NCBI RefSeq assembly: GCF_028683095.1
Contig: NZ_JAJUBC010000022.1
Span: forward strand, 22,308 to 86,307
Reading direction: 5' to 3'
DNA length: 64,000 bases
Source: Enterovibrio gelatinilyticus
Lineage (GTDB): Bacteria > Pseudomonadota > Gammaproteobacteria > Enterobacterales > Vibrionaceae
The notes beneath the pieces are model-generated. The model made no database searches, had not been told where the DNA came from, and saw nothing but the letters and a program-made list of their open reading frames with translations. Below, one piece after another: positions 11,016-22,991 of the stretch. A program made the position numbers and the translations under genes. How positions within the stretch are numbered: the first letter of the stretch is position 1; the number at the start of each line of letters is the position of its first letter.

Positions 11016-12350
11016 CTAGCGTTTTTGGGGGCTATTTGCGTCTAATTGGTCAAGAAATGCCAACTTCTCAGCGATTTTAATTTCAAGCCCACGATTTACG
11101 GGTTCGTAGTATCGTGTGCCTTTCATTTCCTGAGGGAAATAGCTCTCACCCGCGGCATACGCATTTGGCTCATCATGGGCGTAACGATAACCGTCGCCAT
11201 AACCCAAATCCTTCATCAGACTGGTTGGCGCATTGCGAAGATGATTGGGAACTTCAAAGTCGGGATGCATTTTTGCATCACGAAGCGCCTGTTTCCAACC
11301 GACGTACACGGCATTACTTTTTGGCGCACAAGCTAGATAAACTGCCGCCTGCGCTATGGCTCGTTCACCTTCGGATGGCCCAACACGCGTGAAACAATCC
11401 CATGCGCTGATAGCAACTTGCATCGCTCTTGGATCGGCATTCCCCACATCTTCCGATGCTATTGCAAGTAGCCGCCTTGCCACATATAAAGGATCGCCGC
11501 CTGCGGTGATAATACGGGCATACCAATACAAGGCTGCGTCAGGGTCTGAGCCGCGAACCGATTTATGAAATGCGGATATCAAGTCGTACCATAGGTCGCC
11601 CTTATTATCGAATCTCGCGATTTTCTCCCCTGCCACTTCAGCAAGAAGTTCTAGGGTAATGCGCTTATCCCCTTTATCGTCAGCCTCGACCATGTCTGAC
11701 AACATTTCGAGGTAGTTGAGCGTCATCCTTGCATCACCCGATGTGAAGTTTGCTAGATGCTCTTTCACATCCTCAGGGAATACGAGGTTTTCACCACCCA
11801 ACCCTCTATTTTTATCAGTCAACGCCTGTTCTATCACCTCAAGAATGTCTTCTTTATCGAGTGACTTCAGCTTATAAACACGCGCTCGCGACAACAATGC
11901 ATTATTGAGCTCAAACGACGGGTTCTCCGTCGTCGCGCCAATAAACGTTACAGTGCCATCTTCAATATGCGGCAAAAATGCATCTTGCTGGCTTTTGTTA
12001 AAGCGGTGGACTTCGTCGACAAAAAGAATCGTTCTTCGCCCCACCAACTTGTTTTCACGCGCTTTATCTATGGCTAAACGAATGTCTTTCACCCCAGAGG
12101 TCACTGCCGACACGCGCTCAATTTCAGCGTCTGCGTAGCCCGCTGCCACTTCTGCCAAGGTGGTTTTTCCTGTTCCGGGAGGCCCCCACAAAATCATGGA
12201 ATGCAGTTGCCCACTCTCCAATGCACGGCGTAACGGTTTCCCTTCACTAAGAAGGTGTTTTTGACCAATATATTCGGAAAGATTCGTCGGACGCATGCGT
12301 GCAGCAAGAGGGCGAAAATCGTCCGCAAATTCCAGACTGAAATTACTCAC
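11016..12350 (-). CDS. rarA: replication-associated recombination protein A (AAA+ ATPase)
   Basis: RarA/MgsA is a clamp-loader-like AAA+ ATPase that acts at stalled replication forks and associates with SSB. It has 444 residues. Walker [10 protein letters not shown] is near residues 56-64 and Walker [19 protein letters not shown] near 110-127. Sensor-1 ATTENPSF follows, with a C-terminal tetramerisation region containing DPDAALYW and the conserved NHLRNAPT segment. It lies between lolA and serS as in E. coli. Confidence 0.96.
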   Translation of the reverse strand: MSNFSLEFADDFRPLAARMRPTNLSEYIGQKHLLSEGKPLRRALESGQLHSMILWGPPGTGKTTLAEVAAGYADAEIERVSAVTSGVKDIRLAIDKARENKLVGRRTILFVDEVHRFNKSQQDAFLPHIEDGTVTFIGATTENPSFELNNALLSRARVYKLKSLDKEDILEVIEQALTDKNRGLGGENLVFPEDVKEHLANFTSGDARMTLNYLEMLSDMVEADDKGDKRITLELLAEVAGEKIARFDNKGDLWYDLISAFHKSVRGSDPDAALYWYARIITAGGDPLYVARRLLAIASEDVGNADPRAMQVAISAWDCFTRVGPSEGERAIAQAAVYLACAPKSNAVYVGWKQALRDAKMHPDFEVPNHLRNAPTSLMKDLGYGDGYRYAHDEPNAYAAGESYFPQEMKGTRYYEPVNRGLEIKIAEKLAFLDQLDANSPQKR

Positions 12351-12468
12351 AAGCAGGACTCTCGGTTTGGGGAGCGAGGTGTTAACTTAGCATGACTAAG
12401 CCAAACACCTCACATGATAGTGATATTACGTAAGGGCGATAGTTCGCCGCAGAGAGGCATTTTATTGT

Positions 12469-13068
12469 TTATTGACGCTGGTCGTCCAGTTCTACACCTT
12501 CTGGCACCGTGAAACGAAATAGCGCATCGCTAGGCGATACATTCTTGACATTTTGCAGCGCGAAACGGCTCGTTTGTCCATCTTGTTCAACCACAGCAAA
12601 CTCTGAAATACGTCCATCTGGTTGAACATCCACAACAAACTCACCCAAATTACCCGTTTGCTTTGGTGACAGAACAAAGGTGTCACCGTCTTGCTTGACG
12701 TTGTAGTTACCCCAATCTTTAGGATCATTTCGTGTCAGCAATACAAAAGGTGTTTGTGATGTCGCATCGTCAAGCCACATTGCGGTAACTTGCTCAATAA
12801 ACGGGCTGTAGTACCAAAGGGTTTTCCCGTCTGATACGAGGATGTTTTCATCCGGCATCACAGTTTCCCAATTGAAAAGATTGGGGCGCTTCATGGCAAG
12901 AGTACCTTCACCCTCACTAATGACCTCGCCATCAGGGCTGGTGACGATTTGCTCAAAGTTTGCAGTGAAGCTATTTAGCTTTGCCAAACGTGTGTTCAGT
13001 TCTTGTTGTGGTGTTGCAAATACTGCCGGTGCCACCAGCAGCAAAGACATCAACATCATCTTTTTCAT
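12469..13068 (-). CDS. lolA: outer-membrane lipoprotein carrier protein LolA
   Basis: This periplasmic chaperone carries lipoproteins from LolCDE to LolB in the outer membrane. It has 199 residues. The Sec signal peptide MKKMMLMSLLLVAPAVFA is cleaved after residue 18. The mature part starts TPQQELNTRLAKLNSFTANFEQ, the usual LolA N-terminus, and shows the half-barrel segments GTLAMKRPNLFNWE and WYYSPFIEQVT. It starts 13 bases after the ftsK stop codon, so it is co-transcribed with ftsK. Confidence 0.96.
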   Translation of the reverse strand: MKKMMLMSLLLVAPAVFATPQQELNTRLAKLNSFTANFEQIVTSPDGEVISEGEGTLAMKRPNLFNWETVMPDENILVSDGKTLWYYSPFIEQVTAMWLDDATSQTPFVLLTRNDPKDWGNYNVKQDGDTFVLSPKQTGNLGEFVVDVQPDGRISEFAVVEQDGQTSRFALQNVKNVSPSDALFRFTVPEGVELDDQRQ

Positions 13069-13081
13069 TTATGGTTTCCGA

Positions 13082-15925
13082 TTAATCTCTTGGCGGTGGT
13101 GGCGGAGCCAACACCTCACGATTTGAGTTATGACCCGGTGCGCTAACAATGCCTTGTACTTCCAACTGTTCGACAATACGCGCCGCTCGGTTGTAGCCAA
13201 TTTTAAAACGACGCTGCACACCAGAGACTGACGCTCTGCGAGATTCAGTCACAAATTCAACGACCTGATCAAACAACTGATCAAGCTCTTCTCCATCCCC
13301 GGCACCCGCGGCTTCTCCAGGCAATAGGCCTTCTGCACCTTGATCACCATTGGTAATGTCGGTGATGTACTGCGGTTTCCCTCGCGCCTTCCAGTTGCTC
13401 ACCACTCGGTGTACTTCGTCATCATTCACAAACGCACCATGGACACGTGCAGGATGATTCGAGCCGTTTGGCATAAATAACATGTCACCCATACCAAGTA
13501 GAGATTCAGCACCGCCTTGGTCCAAAATGGTACGAGAGTCAGTTTTAGTAGAAACAGTAAACGCCATACGAGTTGGAATATTAGCTTTAATCAAGCCGGT
13601 AATAACATCCACTGATGGTCGCTGTGTTGCGAGTACAAGGTGAATACCTGCGGCTCGCGCTTTTTGCGCCAAACGCGCGATGAGCTCTTCAACCTTTTTA
13701 CCAACAACCATCATCAAGTCGGCAAATTCATCAACGATGACGACGATATATGGCAGTTTTTCCAGCGAAGGGGCTGTTTCATCCATGCTATCACCTGGAC
13801 TCCAAAGTGGATCAGGAATTGGATGGTCAGCGTCTGCCGCTTCTTTGACTTTGTCATTAAAGCCCGCAATGTTTCTGACACCGAGCATGGACATAAGTTT
13901 ATAACGACGTTCCATTTCGGCCACACACCAACGCAGTGCATTGCCTGCGTCTTTCATGTCAGTAACCACTTCGGTTAATAGGTGTGGTATCCCTTCATAA
14001 ACCGAAAGCTCAAGCATTTTCGGGTCAATCATGATGAAGCGAACATCTTCTGGACCCGCTTTGTACAACATGCTGACAATCATGACGTTAACGCCCACGG
14101 ATTTACCAGAACCTGTCGTACCTGCAACAAGCATGTGTGGCGCTTTCGCCAAATCGGTAACAATCGCTTCGCCGGCAATGTCTTTACCCAAAACCACAGA
14201 AAGTGGCGACTTCGAGTTTTGGAATCGCTCACTCGCAACCACATCAGACATAAACACGGTTTCACGGCTATTGTTAGGCAACTCTAAGCCAATGTAAGGC
14301 TTGCCAGGAATCACATCGACAACTCGCACTGCACTGGTCGATAAAGAGCGTGCAATGTCTTTTGATAGCCCCATAATTCGACTGACTTTTACACCAGGTG
14401 CCAATTCAAGTTCAAATCGCGTGATCACCGGCCCAGGGAAAATACCTTTCACCGTGACTTTGATTTTGTATTCTTCCAAGCGTGTTTCTATCAACTGCGC
14501 TTGGTATTGCAACTCTTCATCCGTCGCGCGCGTTGCCGTATTGCGTGGAGGATCCAGCAAATCCAATGTCGGTAAGGGTTCTGCTGGCTTAGGTAAGTTT
14601 GGTTCATCTTTCACTAAAAACGGATGCAGTGCTCCCGCTGCATTTTTCTGAGCTTCGCGGATGGTTTCCATAAATGGGTCATCATCGGGGATCACGGATG
14701 TCGCCTGAGCGCGGTCAAGTTCTGATAAACCGTCCGTATTACCAATGGCAATGTCATGTCGCGGCTCATGATCCAACTCAAGATTATCGACATCAAATGC
14801 CGAGTCATTCTCGCGCGTATCCTCTGTGTCGTCGTAGTCAAAAGGAGGCTCGTCGTCCATAGACTCATTCGGTTCATGCACTACCGGCGTATCCATCATC
14901 AACACATCATCAGGCTCAAAGCCAACGTCACTCTTCTGCGCAATATGAACAGGATCATCACTAATGACTTGAGTGACATCTTCAACGCGAAGATCGCTGT
15001 CGGTTGGAATAAATTCAGGCTCAGGTGCGATGTCGTGCTCAGGTTCAAAATCCGAAGTAATAACGGGCTCTTTACGCTCAACAATAACTGGGACTGGGGT
15101 GTGTATCACTGGCTTATCAGAGCGACGAGCACTATCTGCTTTATCGTCAACACGTTGAGGCTTGCTCAATGCAGTAATATCAGTCAATTCGAGTTCTTCA
15201 TCATTCAAAGATGAGGAGAACAAGGGATCGGTGAGATCGATATCAGCGGTATCCGCATCCGACGTATCAACTGTCGCGCCCAAGGTTTGTGCCTTATCAC
15301 CACGGGCTCTATTCACAAGCCAAGTGACTGACGACAGGGTTTTCTCACCCAAGGTATCGACAATCGTTAACCATGAAATACCCGTAAAAAGCGTAAAACC
15401 CGCCGCCCACAAGAACATCAAGACCAGAGTTGTACCCAGCACATTAAACAACGGTAAGGAAAGAGCGGTCAGCACATCACCCACGACGCCACCGGACGAG
15501 AAATACCAGAAATCATCAAAATTCAGATCAGCCAAACCACTGCTGGTCAGCAACAGTAAAACGACACCCAGAATTTTGGTTGCAAGAATGGTGTAATTAA
15601 GAGGCTCACTTTCTCCTCGGCGACGAAATACTACCCACCCTGCAAGAAGAAGCAAGAATGGCATTGGGTAAGCTAATGTACCTAACGCAAAGAAAAAGGT
15701 ATCAGCAACCCAAGCTCCCGCGCTACCTGCTGCATTTTGAACAGGACCATCCCAAGCTGTTTGTGACCATGATGGATCGGAGGAATCGTAACTAAGAAGG
15801 GAAACCAGCATGAACACAGCAGACAACAACGCAAGAATCAATGCGCTCTCTTTCAAACGTTGTTTTCCATTTAAACGACGTGAGGTGTCTGTCTGTTTCT
15901 GCTCCTGACGCAAGAAGAACTCCAT
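13082..15925 (-). CDS. ftsK: DNA translocase FtsK
   Basis: FtsK links septum formation to chromosome-dimer resolution at dif. The start [11 protein letters not shown] is favoured by AGG six bases upstream; a GTG two codons earlier is possible. It has 947 residues. Four membrane segments lie in about residues 28-200. The linker (about 215-440) is acidic and shorter than in E. coli. The motor domain has Walker [13 protein letters not shown] and Walker [15 protein letters not shown]-terminal gamma winged helix, with [20 protein letters not shown], reads KOPS sites and activates XerD. The tail ends in a proline run (APPPPPRD). Confidence 0.98.
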   Translation of the reverse strand: MEFFLRQEQKQTDTSRRLNGKQRLKESALILALLSAVFMLVSLLSYDSSDPSWSQTAWDGPVQNAAGSAGAWVADTFFFALGTLAYPMPFLLLLAGWVVFRRRGESEPLNYTILATKILGVVLLLLTSSGLADLNFDDFWYFSSGGVVGDVLTALSLPLFNVLGTTLVLMFLWAAGFTLFTGISWLTIVDTLGEKTLSSVTWLVNRARGDKAQTLGATVDTSDADTADIDLTDPLFSSSLNDEELELTDITALSKPQRVDDKADSARRSDKPVIHTPVPVIVERKEPVITSDFEPEHDIAPEPEFIPTDSDLRVEDVTQVISDDPVHIAQKSDVGFEPDDVLMMDTPVVHEPNESMDDEPPFDYDDTEDTRENDSAFDVDNLELDHEPRHDIAIGNTDGLSELDRAQATSVIPDDDPFMETIREAQKNAAGALHPFLVKDEPNLPKPAEPLPTLDLLDPPRNTATRATDEELQYQAQLIETRLEEYKIKVTVKGIFPGPVITRFELELAPGVKVSRIMGLSKDIARSLSTSAVRVVDVIPGKPYIGLELPNNSRETVFMSDVVASERFQNSKSPLSVVLGKDIAGEAIVTDLAKAPHMLVAGTTGSGKSVGVNVMIVSMLYKAGPEDVRFIMIDPKMLELSVYEGIPHLLTEVVTDMKDAGNALRWCVAEMERRYKLMSMLGVRNIAGFNDKVKEAADADHPIPDPLWSPGDSMDETAPSLEKLPYIVVIVDEFADLMMVVGKKVEELIARLAQKARAAGIHLVLATQRPSVDVITGLIKANIPTRMAFTVSTKTDSRTILDQGGAESLLGMGDMLFMPNGSNHPARVHGAFVNDDEVHRVVSNWKARGKPQYITDITNGDQGAEGLLPGEAAGAGDGEELDQLFDQVVEFVTESRRASVSGVQRRFKIGYNRAARIVEQLEVQGIVSAPGHNSNREVLAPPPPPRD

Positions 15926-15973
15926 TATCACCTATCTTTCAAAATTTAAGCCCCAAAGTGAGGGTTATGGCTT

Positions 15974-16239
15974 TATACCCAATCAACCTGAAGATGCTCG
16001 ATTTCAGAGGCCATCAGTGCGTTCAGTTCAAGGCAAATTCTTGTAGGAATAGTCATTCTATTTTACAGGAACTTAACGATGAAGTGGACGCACTGAGGGC
16101 CTCCCTTCGGGCGAGTTTACTGACGCCATGCTCGGTGTTATCCCTTTTTGATGGAGATCACTACATCGGCAAAGGGACGCCTAGATCATAACGTCAGTAA
16201 ACCTCGCTGAATCCTGCATCTTCAGGTTGTTTGGGTATA
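15974..16239. repeat. 266-bp element with 24-bp terminal inverted repeats, copy 1
   Basis: The left end TATACCCAATCAACCTGAAG (15974 on) and the right end, inverted (to 16239), match at 23 of 24 bases. The interior shares nearly all of its sequence with copy 2 at 34437-34621. Copy 1 carries about 80 extra bases after CAGTGCGT that end in the inverse ACGCACTG, so a second hairpin is nested inside. There is no coding capacity. It is MITE-like or REP-like and lies between ftsK and lrp, which are both leftward. The TATA at both outer ends would fit a TA target duplication. Confidence 0.85.
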
Positions 16240-16335
16240 TGATTATTCATTATTTGCCGAAGACACGAAGGAAGAAATAACCATATTCCCTCTTTCAACG
16301 CCCTTTACTTGCAAAAGTGTACACCAAACAAAAAA

Positions 16336-16366
16336 ACAAACCGAGCAGCAAGCTACTCGGTTTGTA
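16336..16366 (-). terminator. Rho-independent terminator after lrp
   Basis: Read leftward, ACAAACCGAGTA...TGCTCGGTTTGT forms a stem of about 12 bp with one mismatch and is followed by TTTTTTT. Confidence 0.88.
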
Positions 16367-16414
16367 GAATATAACACTAATGTCAGCCCTCTTTGTTCGA
16401 GGTGCGTGAGCTTT

Positions 16415-16909
16415 TTAACGCGTTTTGATAACCAAATGGTTAGTTTGCTTCACTTCTTCCATCACGACATAAGTTCGAGTGTCGTTGACTCCAGGTAGAC
16501 GAAGCAACGTCTCACCCAAAAGCTTACGGTATGCTGACATGTCCGACACGCGGGTCTTCAGCAAGTAGTCAAAATCACCTGAGACTAAGTGACACTCTTG
16601 GATATCTTCGAGTTGTTGAACGGCCTTGTTAAACTGTTCGAACACATCCGGCGCACCACGGTTCAGGGTAATCTCAACAAATACCAGCAATGAAGCATCG
16701 AGGAACTGAGGGTTCAACAATGCGGTATAACCACTGATATAGCCTTGTCTTTCTAAACGACGAACACGTTCCAGACAGGGGGTTGGAGAAAGTCCTACAC
16801 GCTTAGACAGTTCAACGTTTGAAACGCGACCATCTTTTTGCAGTTCATTAAGGATATTTCTGTCAATGCGGTCCAATTCCTTGGAGGGTTTCTTTTTGGC
16901 GTCAACCAT
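16415..16909 (-). CDS. lrp: leucine-responsive regulatory protein
   Basis: Lrp is a global DNA-binding regulator of amino-acid metabolism, transport and surface structures. It has 164 residues, the same as in E. coli. The N-terminal AsnC-type helix-turn-helix (about residues 14-60) includes LNELQKDGRVSNVELSKRVG and LSPTPCLERVRRLE. The C-terminal RAM ligand-binding domain contains ECHLVSGDFDYLLKTRV. It is divergent from ald, whose homologues are often Lrp targets; the 165-base gap could hold Lrp sites, but none was identified by eye. Confidence 0.97.
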   Translation of the reverse strand: MVDAKKKPSKELDRIDRNILNELQKDGRVSNVELSKRVGLSPTPCLERVRRLERQGYISGYTALLNPQFLDASLLVFVEITLNRGAPDVFEQFNKAVQQLEDIQECHLVSGDFDYLLKTRVSDMSAYRKLLGETLLRLPGVNDTRTYVVMEEVKQTNHLVIKTR

Positions 16910-17074
16910 TTTTTATTCCACCTTATTACTTCCTTGCAATGTAAAATGCCATTTTCTTTAACATAACTTATGTTTTTAGCATCAAATCCGTCTTTTTGCG
17001 AACTATACTAGCTCTAAATACAACAATACTACAAAACAACAGCTAATAACTCTATATTGAAGCGAGGAATCAGG

Positions 17075-18190
17075 ATGATCATTGGTGTACCTAAAGAGAT
17101 AAAAAATCATGAATACCGTGTGGGCATGGTGCCTGCCAGCGTACGCGAGCTCGTTTCCCATGGTCATACTGTGCACGTCCAGTCACAGGCAGGAATGGGG
17201 ATCGGCTTCAGCGATGATGACTACGTCAATGCCGGCGCTTCTGTTCTTCCAAGTGCGAAAGAAGTGTTTGCCACTGCTGAAATGATTGTCAAAGTTAAAG
17301 AGCCGCAGGCTGTTGAAAGAGCCATGCTTCGCGAAGGGCAGATATTGTTTACCTATTTGCACCTTGCACCAGATTTTCCACAGACACAAGACCTTATCAA
17401 GAGCAAAGCTGTCTGTATAGCCTATGAAACCGTAACAGATTCTAAAGGTCGATTGCCACTTTTGGCGCCGATGTCTGAGGTCGCTGGTCGCATGTCTATT
17501 CAAGCGGGTGCACAAGCATTGGAGAAATCTCGAGGCGGTGCAGGCATGCTGCTTGGCGGCGTACCTGGGGTTGAACCCGCGAAAATTGTGGTCCTTGGCG
17601 GAGGTGTCGTTGGTTCAAACGCAGCGCGTATGGCGGTTGGTATGCGTGCGGATGTTTCCATTTTGGATCGCAACATTGATACGCTAAGAGCGCTAGATGA
17701 AGAATTTCAGGGGCGCGCAAAAGTACTCTACTCAACAGAAGAAATTCTTGAAAAACACGTTCTCGCCGCAGATTTGGTCATCGGAGCAGTGCTAATTCCA
17801 GGTGCAGCAGCACCAAAACTCGTCAATGCGGGACATATCAAAAAGATGAAACCGGGCGCTGCCGTTGTCGATGTTGCTATTGACCAAGGTGGCTGCTTTG
17901 AAACATCACACGCCACGACGCATGCTGATCCGACTTACATTGTGGATGATGTCGTCCACTACTGTGTCGCCAACATGCCAGGTGCAGTCGCCCGTACGTC
18001 AACGTTCGCACTGAACAATGCAACATTACCTTATATCGTGAAACTGGCTAACCTTGGCTACCGTGATGCACTGCTCAGTGACGAAGGCTTACTAAAAGGC
18101 CTGAATGTCATTGACGGTAAGGTAACGATAAAAGAAGTCGCTGACGCCTTTAATCTCGACTATCTAGACCCACGTGCTGCAATCTCATAA
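17075..18190 (+). CDS. ald: alanine dehydrogenase
   Basis: This enzyme oxidatively deaminates L-alanine to pyruvate and ammonium with NAD+. The start ATG at 17075 ([15 protein letters not shown]) has GAGGAATCAGG upstream and gives 371 residues, the usual length; an upstream TTG is unlikely. Substrate-site segments are [13 protein letters not shown] and FTYLHLAPD; the NAD-binding Rossmann motif [15 protein letters not shown] is at about residues 173-187. The C-terminal [11 protein letters not shown] fits the family. E. coli lacks this gene between lrp and trxB; vibrios commonly have it there. Lrp control is inference from position. Confidence 0.96.
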   Translation: MIIGVPKEIKNHEYRVGMVPASVRELVSHGHTVHVQSQAGMGIGFSDDDYVNAGASVLPSAKEVFATAEMIVKVKEPQAVERAMLREGQILFTYLHLAPDFPQTQDLIKSKAVCIAYETVTDSKGRLPLLAPMSEVAGRMSIQAGAQALEKSRGGAGMLLGGVPGVEPAKIVVLGGGVVGSNAARMAVGMRADVSILDRNIDTLRALDEEFQGRAKVLYSTEEILEKHVLAADLVIGAVLIPGAAAPKLVNAGHIKKMKPGAAVVDVAIDQGGCFETSHATTHADPTYIVDDVVHYCVANMPGAVARTSTFALNNATLPYIVKLANLGYRDALLSDEGLLKGLNVIDGKVTIKEVADAFNLDYLDPRAAIS

Positions 18191-18234
18191 TCCACAACCA
18201 ATCAAAGTGTAATATGAGATAACACATTTCAATG

Positions 18235-18262
18235 AAGGGCACCGCATGGTGCTCTTTCTTTA
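18235..18262 (+). terminator. probable terminator after ald
   Basis: AGGGCACC/GGTGCTCT around GCAT is followed by TTCTTT, 45 bases past the ald stop codon. The T-tract is imperfect. Confidence 0.6.
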
Positions 18263-18295
18263 ATTACGCATTTTCCCTACAATCTCTCTCATTAG

Positions 18296-19282
<987 letters not shown>

Positions 19283-19289
19283 TAATTCG

Positions 19290-19322
19290 CGTTTTTAGGC
19301 CCATTTATGGGCCTATATTTTG
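19290..19322 (+). terminator. terminator after trxB
   Basis: AGGCCCA/TGGGCCT around TTTA is followed by ATATTTT. It lies 13 bases past the trxB stop codon. Confidence 0.75.
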
Positions 19323-19408
19323 CCAACTCAGCCTTCCTATCATCCACATTGTCGTTATTGCTGTACTGACAGTTCGAAACACCGTGGATTAAAAAACCAA
19401 GAAGTAGT

Positions 19409-21178
19409 ATGGATAAAAAGAAACAACGCTCGCTAGTCCAGTGGCTAAAAGGACAAAGCAAGCTTGGCAAAACATGGCTCGTAACCGCAATCGGACTGGC
19501 ATTTTTGTCCGGTTTATTTTTGATCGCCCAGGCCGCGTTACTCGCAAACATTCTTCACGAACTCATCATCGAGAAAGCCGACAAATCCGATATCTGGCTG
19601 TCCTTCGTAGGACTTGCCATTATCGTTTGCCTACGCGCAATATGTAGCTGGGGCAAGGAGCAAGCGGGTTATCGCGCTGGTGAAGCCGTCCGCCTTCATA
19701 TTCGTCATCTCGTGCTGGATAAGCTGCAAACACTTGGTCCTGCCACGATTCAAGGCAAGCCTGCCGGGACATGGGCAAGCTTGGTGCTTGAACAAGTAGA
19801 AGAAATGCAGGATTTCTTTGCGCGCTATCTTCCCCAAATGGCCATAGCAGGGTTAATACCCTTGGTTATTTTGGTTGTTGTCTTTCCACTCAACTGGGCG
19901 GCAGGGCTTATTTTCTTACTGACCGCCCCGCTTGTGCCTTTCTTCATGGCACTCGTTGGCATGGGCGCTGCGGATGCGAACAGACGAAACTTTAAGGCGC
20001 TGCAGCGTCTCTCTGGGCATTTCTATGACCGCCTTCGTGGTCTGGCAACCATTCGATTGTTTGATCAAGCTGATGCAGAAAGTCAGCACTTAAAAGTCGC
20101 CTCTGAGGATTTTCGTAAACGTACGATGGAAGTGCTGCGATTAGCGTTTCTTTCCTCAGCCGTACTCGAATTTTTCACCTCGCTCTCCATCGCGATCACT
20201 GCGGTTTACTTCGGCTTTAGTTATATAGGCGAACTGAACTTCGGTCACTACGGTTTAGGCATCTCGCTGTTTATCGGTGTTTTCGTACTGGTACTTGCGC
20301 CTGAGTTTTATCAACCATTGCGAGATCTCGGCACCTACTATCATGCCAAAGCGCAAGCGATAGGCGCGGCAGAGTCCATTGTTAACTTCCTTGACGCACA
20401 ACCAGAACATCAAGCGTCAGGTGAGGCAAAAATCGCATCGGATACCGTCGAAATCACAGCAACTGATCTTGAAGTCCTCAGCCCTGATGGCATTATTCTC
20501 GCAGGCCCATTGACGTTTAAGATTAAGTCTGGTGAACGCGTCGCATTGGTCGGGCAAAGTGGTGCGGGCAAAACGAGCCTCATCAATGCTGTTCTGGGCT
20601 TTCTACCCTATCGCGGTAGCCTAGTGATAAACGGTATTGAACTAAAAGAAGCCGATTTGTCACATTGGCGCAAACAAGTGAGTTGGGTGGGACAAAACCC
20701 TCAGCTTTTCCACGGCAGCGTCAAAGACAACATTTGCCTGTCAGCACCATTAGCAACGGAAGAGCAAATCCAACGCGTCGCCCACGCTGCGCATGCCAAT
20801 GAATTTATTCAGCGGTTAGATCAAGGCTATTCACACCCCGTTGGTGATCGCTCTAGCGGCTTATCTGTCGGACAAGCACAGCGAATAGCCGTTGCTCGGG
20901 CATTACTACAAGATGGTCGATTTTGGCTACTCGATGAACCTACAGCAAGCTTAGACGCATCCAGTGAGCGATTGGTGATGGAGAGCTTAGACAAAGCAAC
21001 CAAAGACACCACCACCTTGCTGGTCAGCCACCGCATTGACCAACTGGGTACCTCAGACAATATATTGGTCATGAGCAAAGGTAAGCTGGTGCAGCAAGGT
21101 ACATTCGACGCCCTCAAGCACGAAGGGCTATTTTCTGAAATGATCCAAGCTGTAGACAGGAGTGATCTTGATGCGTGA
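19409..21178 (+). CDS. cydD: glutathione/cysteine ABC exporter, subunit CydD
   Basis: CydD is one half of the heterodimeric CydDC ABC transporter, which is needed for assembly of cytochrome bd oxidase and for periplasmic redox balance. It has 589 residues. Six membrane helices lie in the first 320 or so residues, followed by a nucleotide-binding domain with Walker A GQSGAGKTS and signature SSGLSVGQAQRIAVARALL. Walker B is FWLLDEPTASLD. The stop codon overlaps the start of cydC by 8 bases, a translationally coupled pair. Confidence 0.96.
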   Translation: MDKKKQRSLVQWLKGQSKLGKTWLVTAIGLAFLSGLFLIAQAALLANILHELIIEKADKSDIWLSFVGLAIIVCLRAICSWGKEQAGYRAGEAVRLHIRHLVLDKLQTLGPATIQGKPAGTWASLVLEQVEEMQDFFARYLPQMAIAGLIPLVILVVVFPLNWAAGLIFLLTAPLVPFFMALVGMGAADANRRNFKALQRLSGHFYDRLRGLATIRLFDQADAESQHLKVASEDFRKRTMEVLRLAFLSSAVLEFFTSLSIAITAVYFGFSYIGELNFGHYGLGISLFIGVFVLVLAPEFYQPLRDLGTYYHAKAQAIGAAESIVNFLDAQPEHQASGEAKIASDTVEITATDLEVLSPDGIILAGPLTFKIKSGERVALVGQSGAGKTSLINAVLGFLPYRGSLVINGIELKEADLSHWRKQVSWVGQNPQLFHGSVKDNICLSAPLATEEQIQRVAHAAHANEFIQRLDQGYSHPVGDRSSGLSVGQAQRIAVARALLQDGRFWLLDEPTASLDASSERLVMESLDKATKDTTTLLVSHRIDQLGTSDNILVMSKGKLVQQGTFDALKHEGLFSEMIQAVDRSDLDA

Positions 21179-22892
21179 TCTCATTCCATTTCTAAGGCTT
21201 TATAAAAAACATTGGTTTGGTCTGTCCTTGGGCATGCTCTTGTCCTTTGCGACGCTGGCCTCTGCAATCAGCCTACTCACTCTATCGGGTTGGTTTATCG
21301 CAGCGTCAGCCGTTGCCGGTCTGGCTGCTGCCACCAACTTTAACTACATGCTTCCCGCTGCGGGCGTGCGCGGATTTTCTATCGCAAGAACCGCAGGACG
21401 CTGGGGCGAGCGTGTCGTCAGCCATAATGCCACATTCAAACTGTTGGCTGACCTTCGTATTTTCTTCTTTGAAAAGCTCACGCCGCTGATCCCTGGCAAA
21501 GTGGGTAACTTACGAGACGCTGACATTCTCAACCGCTTGGTGGCAGATGTTGACGCTATGGATCATGTCTATCTGCGCCTTATCAGCCCGCTGTTCGTTG
21601 GCATTTTGGGTATATTTTGCGTTAGTGGTTTCCTCTATTGGTTTGACCCCAAATTAGGCATGACGCTGGGCGTGATTCTACTATCACTCATGCTGATCCT
21701 CCCTGTCATTTTCTACCGCCTCGGTGAGCCGCATGGTGCAGGGATCACGCGGGCAAAGTCAGAACTTCGAGTGTCACTGCTAGATTGGCTTCAAGGCCAC
21801 GCGGAACTGCAGATCTTTGGTGCAGCAGATCGATACCGTGAACGCGCACATGACGCAGAGGCTCGGCTTCTCAATGCACAACGTCGCATGGCGGGCGTAA
21901 CTGGTCTTGCCAATGGCATCTTACTGGCAGCAAATGGATTAACCTTGGTGTTGATGCTTTGGATTGCAGCTGACGGCGTTGGGGGACAATACCCGAACCC
22001 GATGGTGGCGATGGTGGCATTTACGACCATGGCTAGCTTTGAGTTGATGATGCCCGTCGCTGGTGCTTTTCAATATTTAAGCCAAACAATGACATCGGCA
22101 AAACGACTGAATGAAATCATTGAAGCAACACCAGAAACACCGTTCGATCCTGCCGGTTACAACAATACAGCTAAAGGTAACATCCGTTTCAATAACGTGA
22201 GCTACACCTACCATGATGCGGATAAACCAGCGATTGATGGCGTTTCACTAACGATTAAAGCAGGCGAGAAAGTAGCACTGTTAGGACGTACAGGTTGCGG
22301 TAAATCCACACTACTACAGCTATTGACCCGCTCGTGGGACCCTTCTCAAGGTGAGGTTGAGATAGATGGTCAGCCGCTTACCGCGTGGAGAGAGTCGGCA
22401 CTAAGAAGCTCAATAGCCGTAGTCAGTCAACGCGTTGATGTTTTTAATGGCGCCTTGCGCAATAATCTATCGATGGCGAAACCTAGCGCCTCTGACGCGG
22501 AGCTCATTGCAGTCATTGAACAAGTTGGACTTTCTGATCTTCTTGATGGGCCAGGGTTAGATGTTTGGTTAGGCGATGGTGGTCGTCAATTATCTGGTGG
22601 TGAACGCCGTCGTCTTGGCATTGCTCGTGCGTTGTTACGCGATGCGCCGATATTACTATTGGACGAACCCACAGAAGGACTGGATGTAAAAACTGAGCAA
22701 CATATTCTCTCTTTGCTTCTTGAACACGCTCAAGACAAAACCGTACTGTTCATCACTCATCGTCTCGTGGGACTAACGCATATGGACACTGTGTGTTTAA
22801 TGGACGAAGGACAGATCATTGAGCAAGGCAGCCACCACACGTTGAAAGCGGCGGGTGGTCGATATTCGAACCTGCTCCAGCGTATTCAGTAG
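21171..22892 (+). CDS. cydC: glutathione/cysteine ABC exporter, subunit CydC
   Basis: Partner of CydD. The start ATG at 21171 (MRDLIPFLRLYKKHW) was chosen over a GTG nine bases earlier because GACAGGAG sits 8 bases upstream; it gives 573 residues. The membrane domain contains SGWFIAASAVAGLA, typical of CydC. The nucleotide-binding domain has Walker A GRTGCGKST, signature QLSGGERRRLGIARALLRD and Walker B ILLLDEPTEGLD. It is followed by a strong terminator before aat. Confidence 0.96.
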   Translation: MRDLIPFLRLYKKHWFGLSLGMLLSFATLASAISLLTLSGWFIAASAVAGLAAATNFNYMLPAAGVRGFSIARTAGRWGERVVSHNATFKLLADLRIFFFEKLTPLIPGKVGNLRDADILNRLVADVDAMDHVYLRLISPLFVGILGIFCVSGFLYWFDPKLGMTLGVILLSLMLILPVIFYRLGEPHGAGITRAKSELRVSLLDWLQGHAELQIFGAADRYRERAHDAEARLLNAQRRMAGVTGLANGILLAANGLTLVLMLWIAADGVGGQYPNPMVAMVAFTTMASFELMMPVAGAFQYLSQTMTSAKRLNEIIEATPETPFDPAGYNNTAKGNIRFNNVSYTYHDADKPAIDGVSLTIKAGEKVALLGRTGCGKSTLLQLLTRSWDPSQGEVEIDGQPLTAWRESALRSSIAVVSQRVDVFNGALRNNLSMAKPSASDAELIAVIEQVGLSDLLDGPGLDVWLGDGGRQLSGGERRRLGIARALLRDAPILLLDEPTEGLDVKTEQHILSLLLEHAQDKTVLFITHRLVGLTHMDTVCLMDEGQIIEQGSHHTLKAAGGRYSNLLQRIQ

Positions 22893-22920
22893 TGAGCCTG
22901 TGTTAGTGTATCTATAATTG

Positions 22921-22950
22921 GAAAAAGGGAGCTTCGGCTCTCTTTTTTCC
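22921..22950 (+). terminator. Rho-independent terminator after cydC
   Basis: AGGGAGC/GCTCTCT around a TTCG tetraloop is followed by TTTTTT. Confidence 0.88.
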
Positions 22951-22991
22951 ACTTTAACGCGAATAGACGTAATCAAAACGAACGAGTAGTT

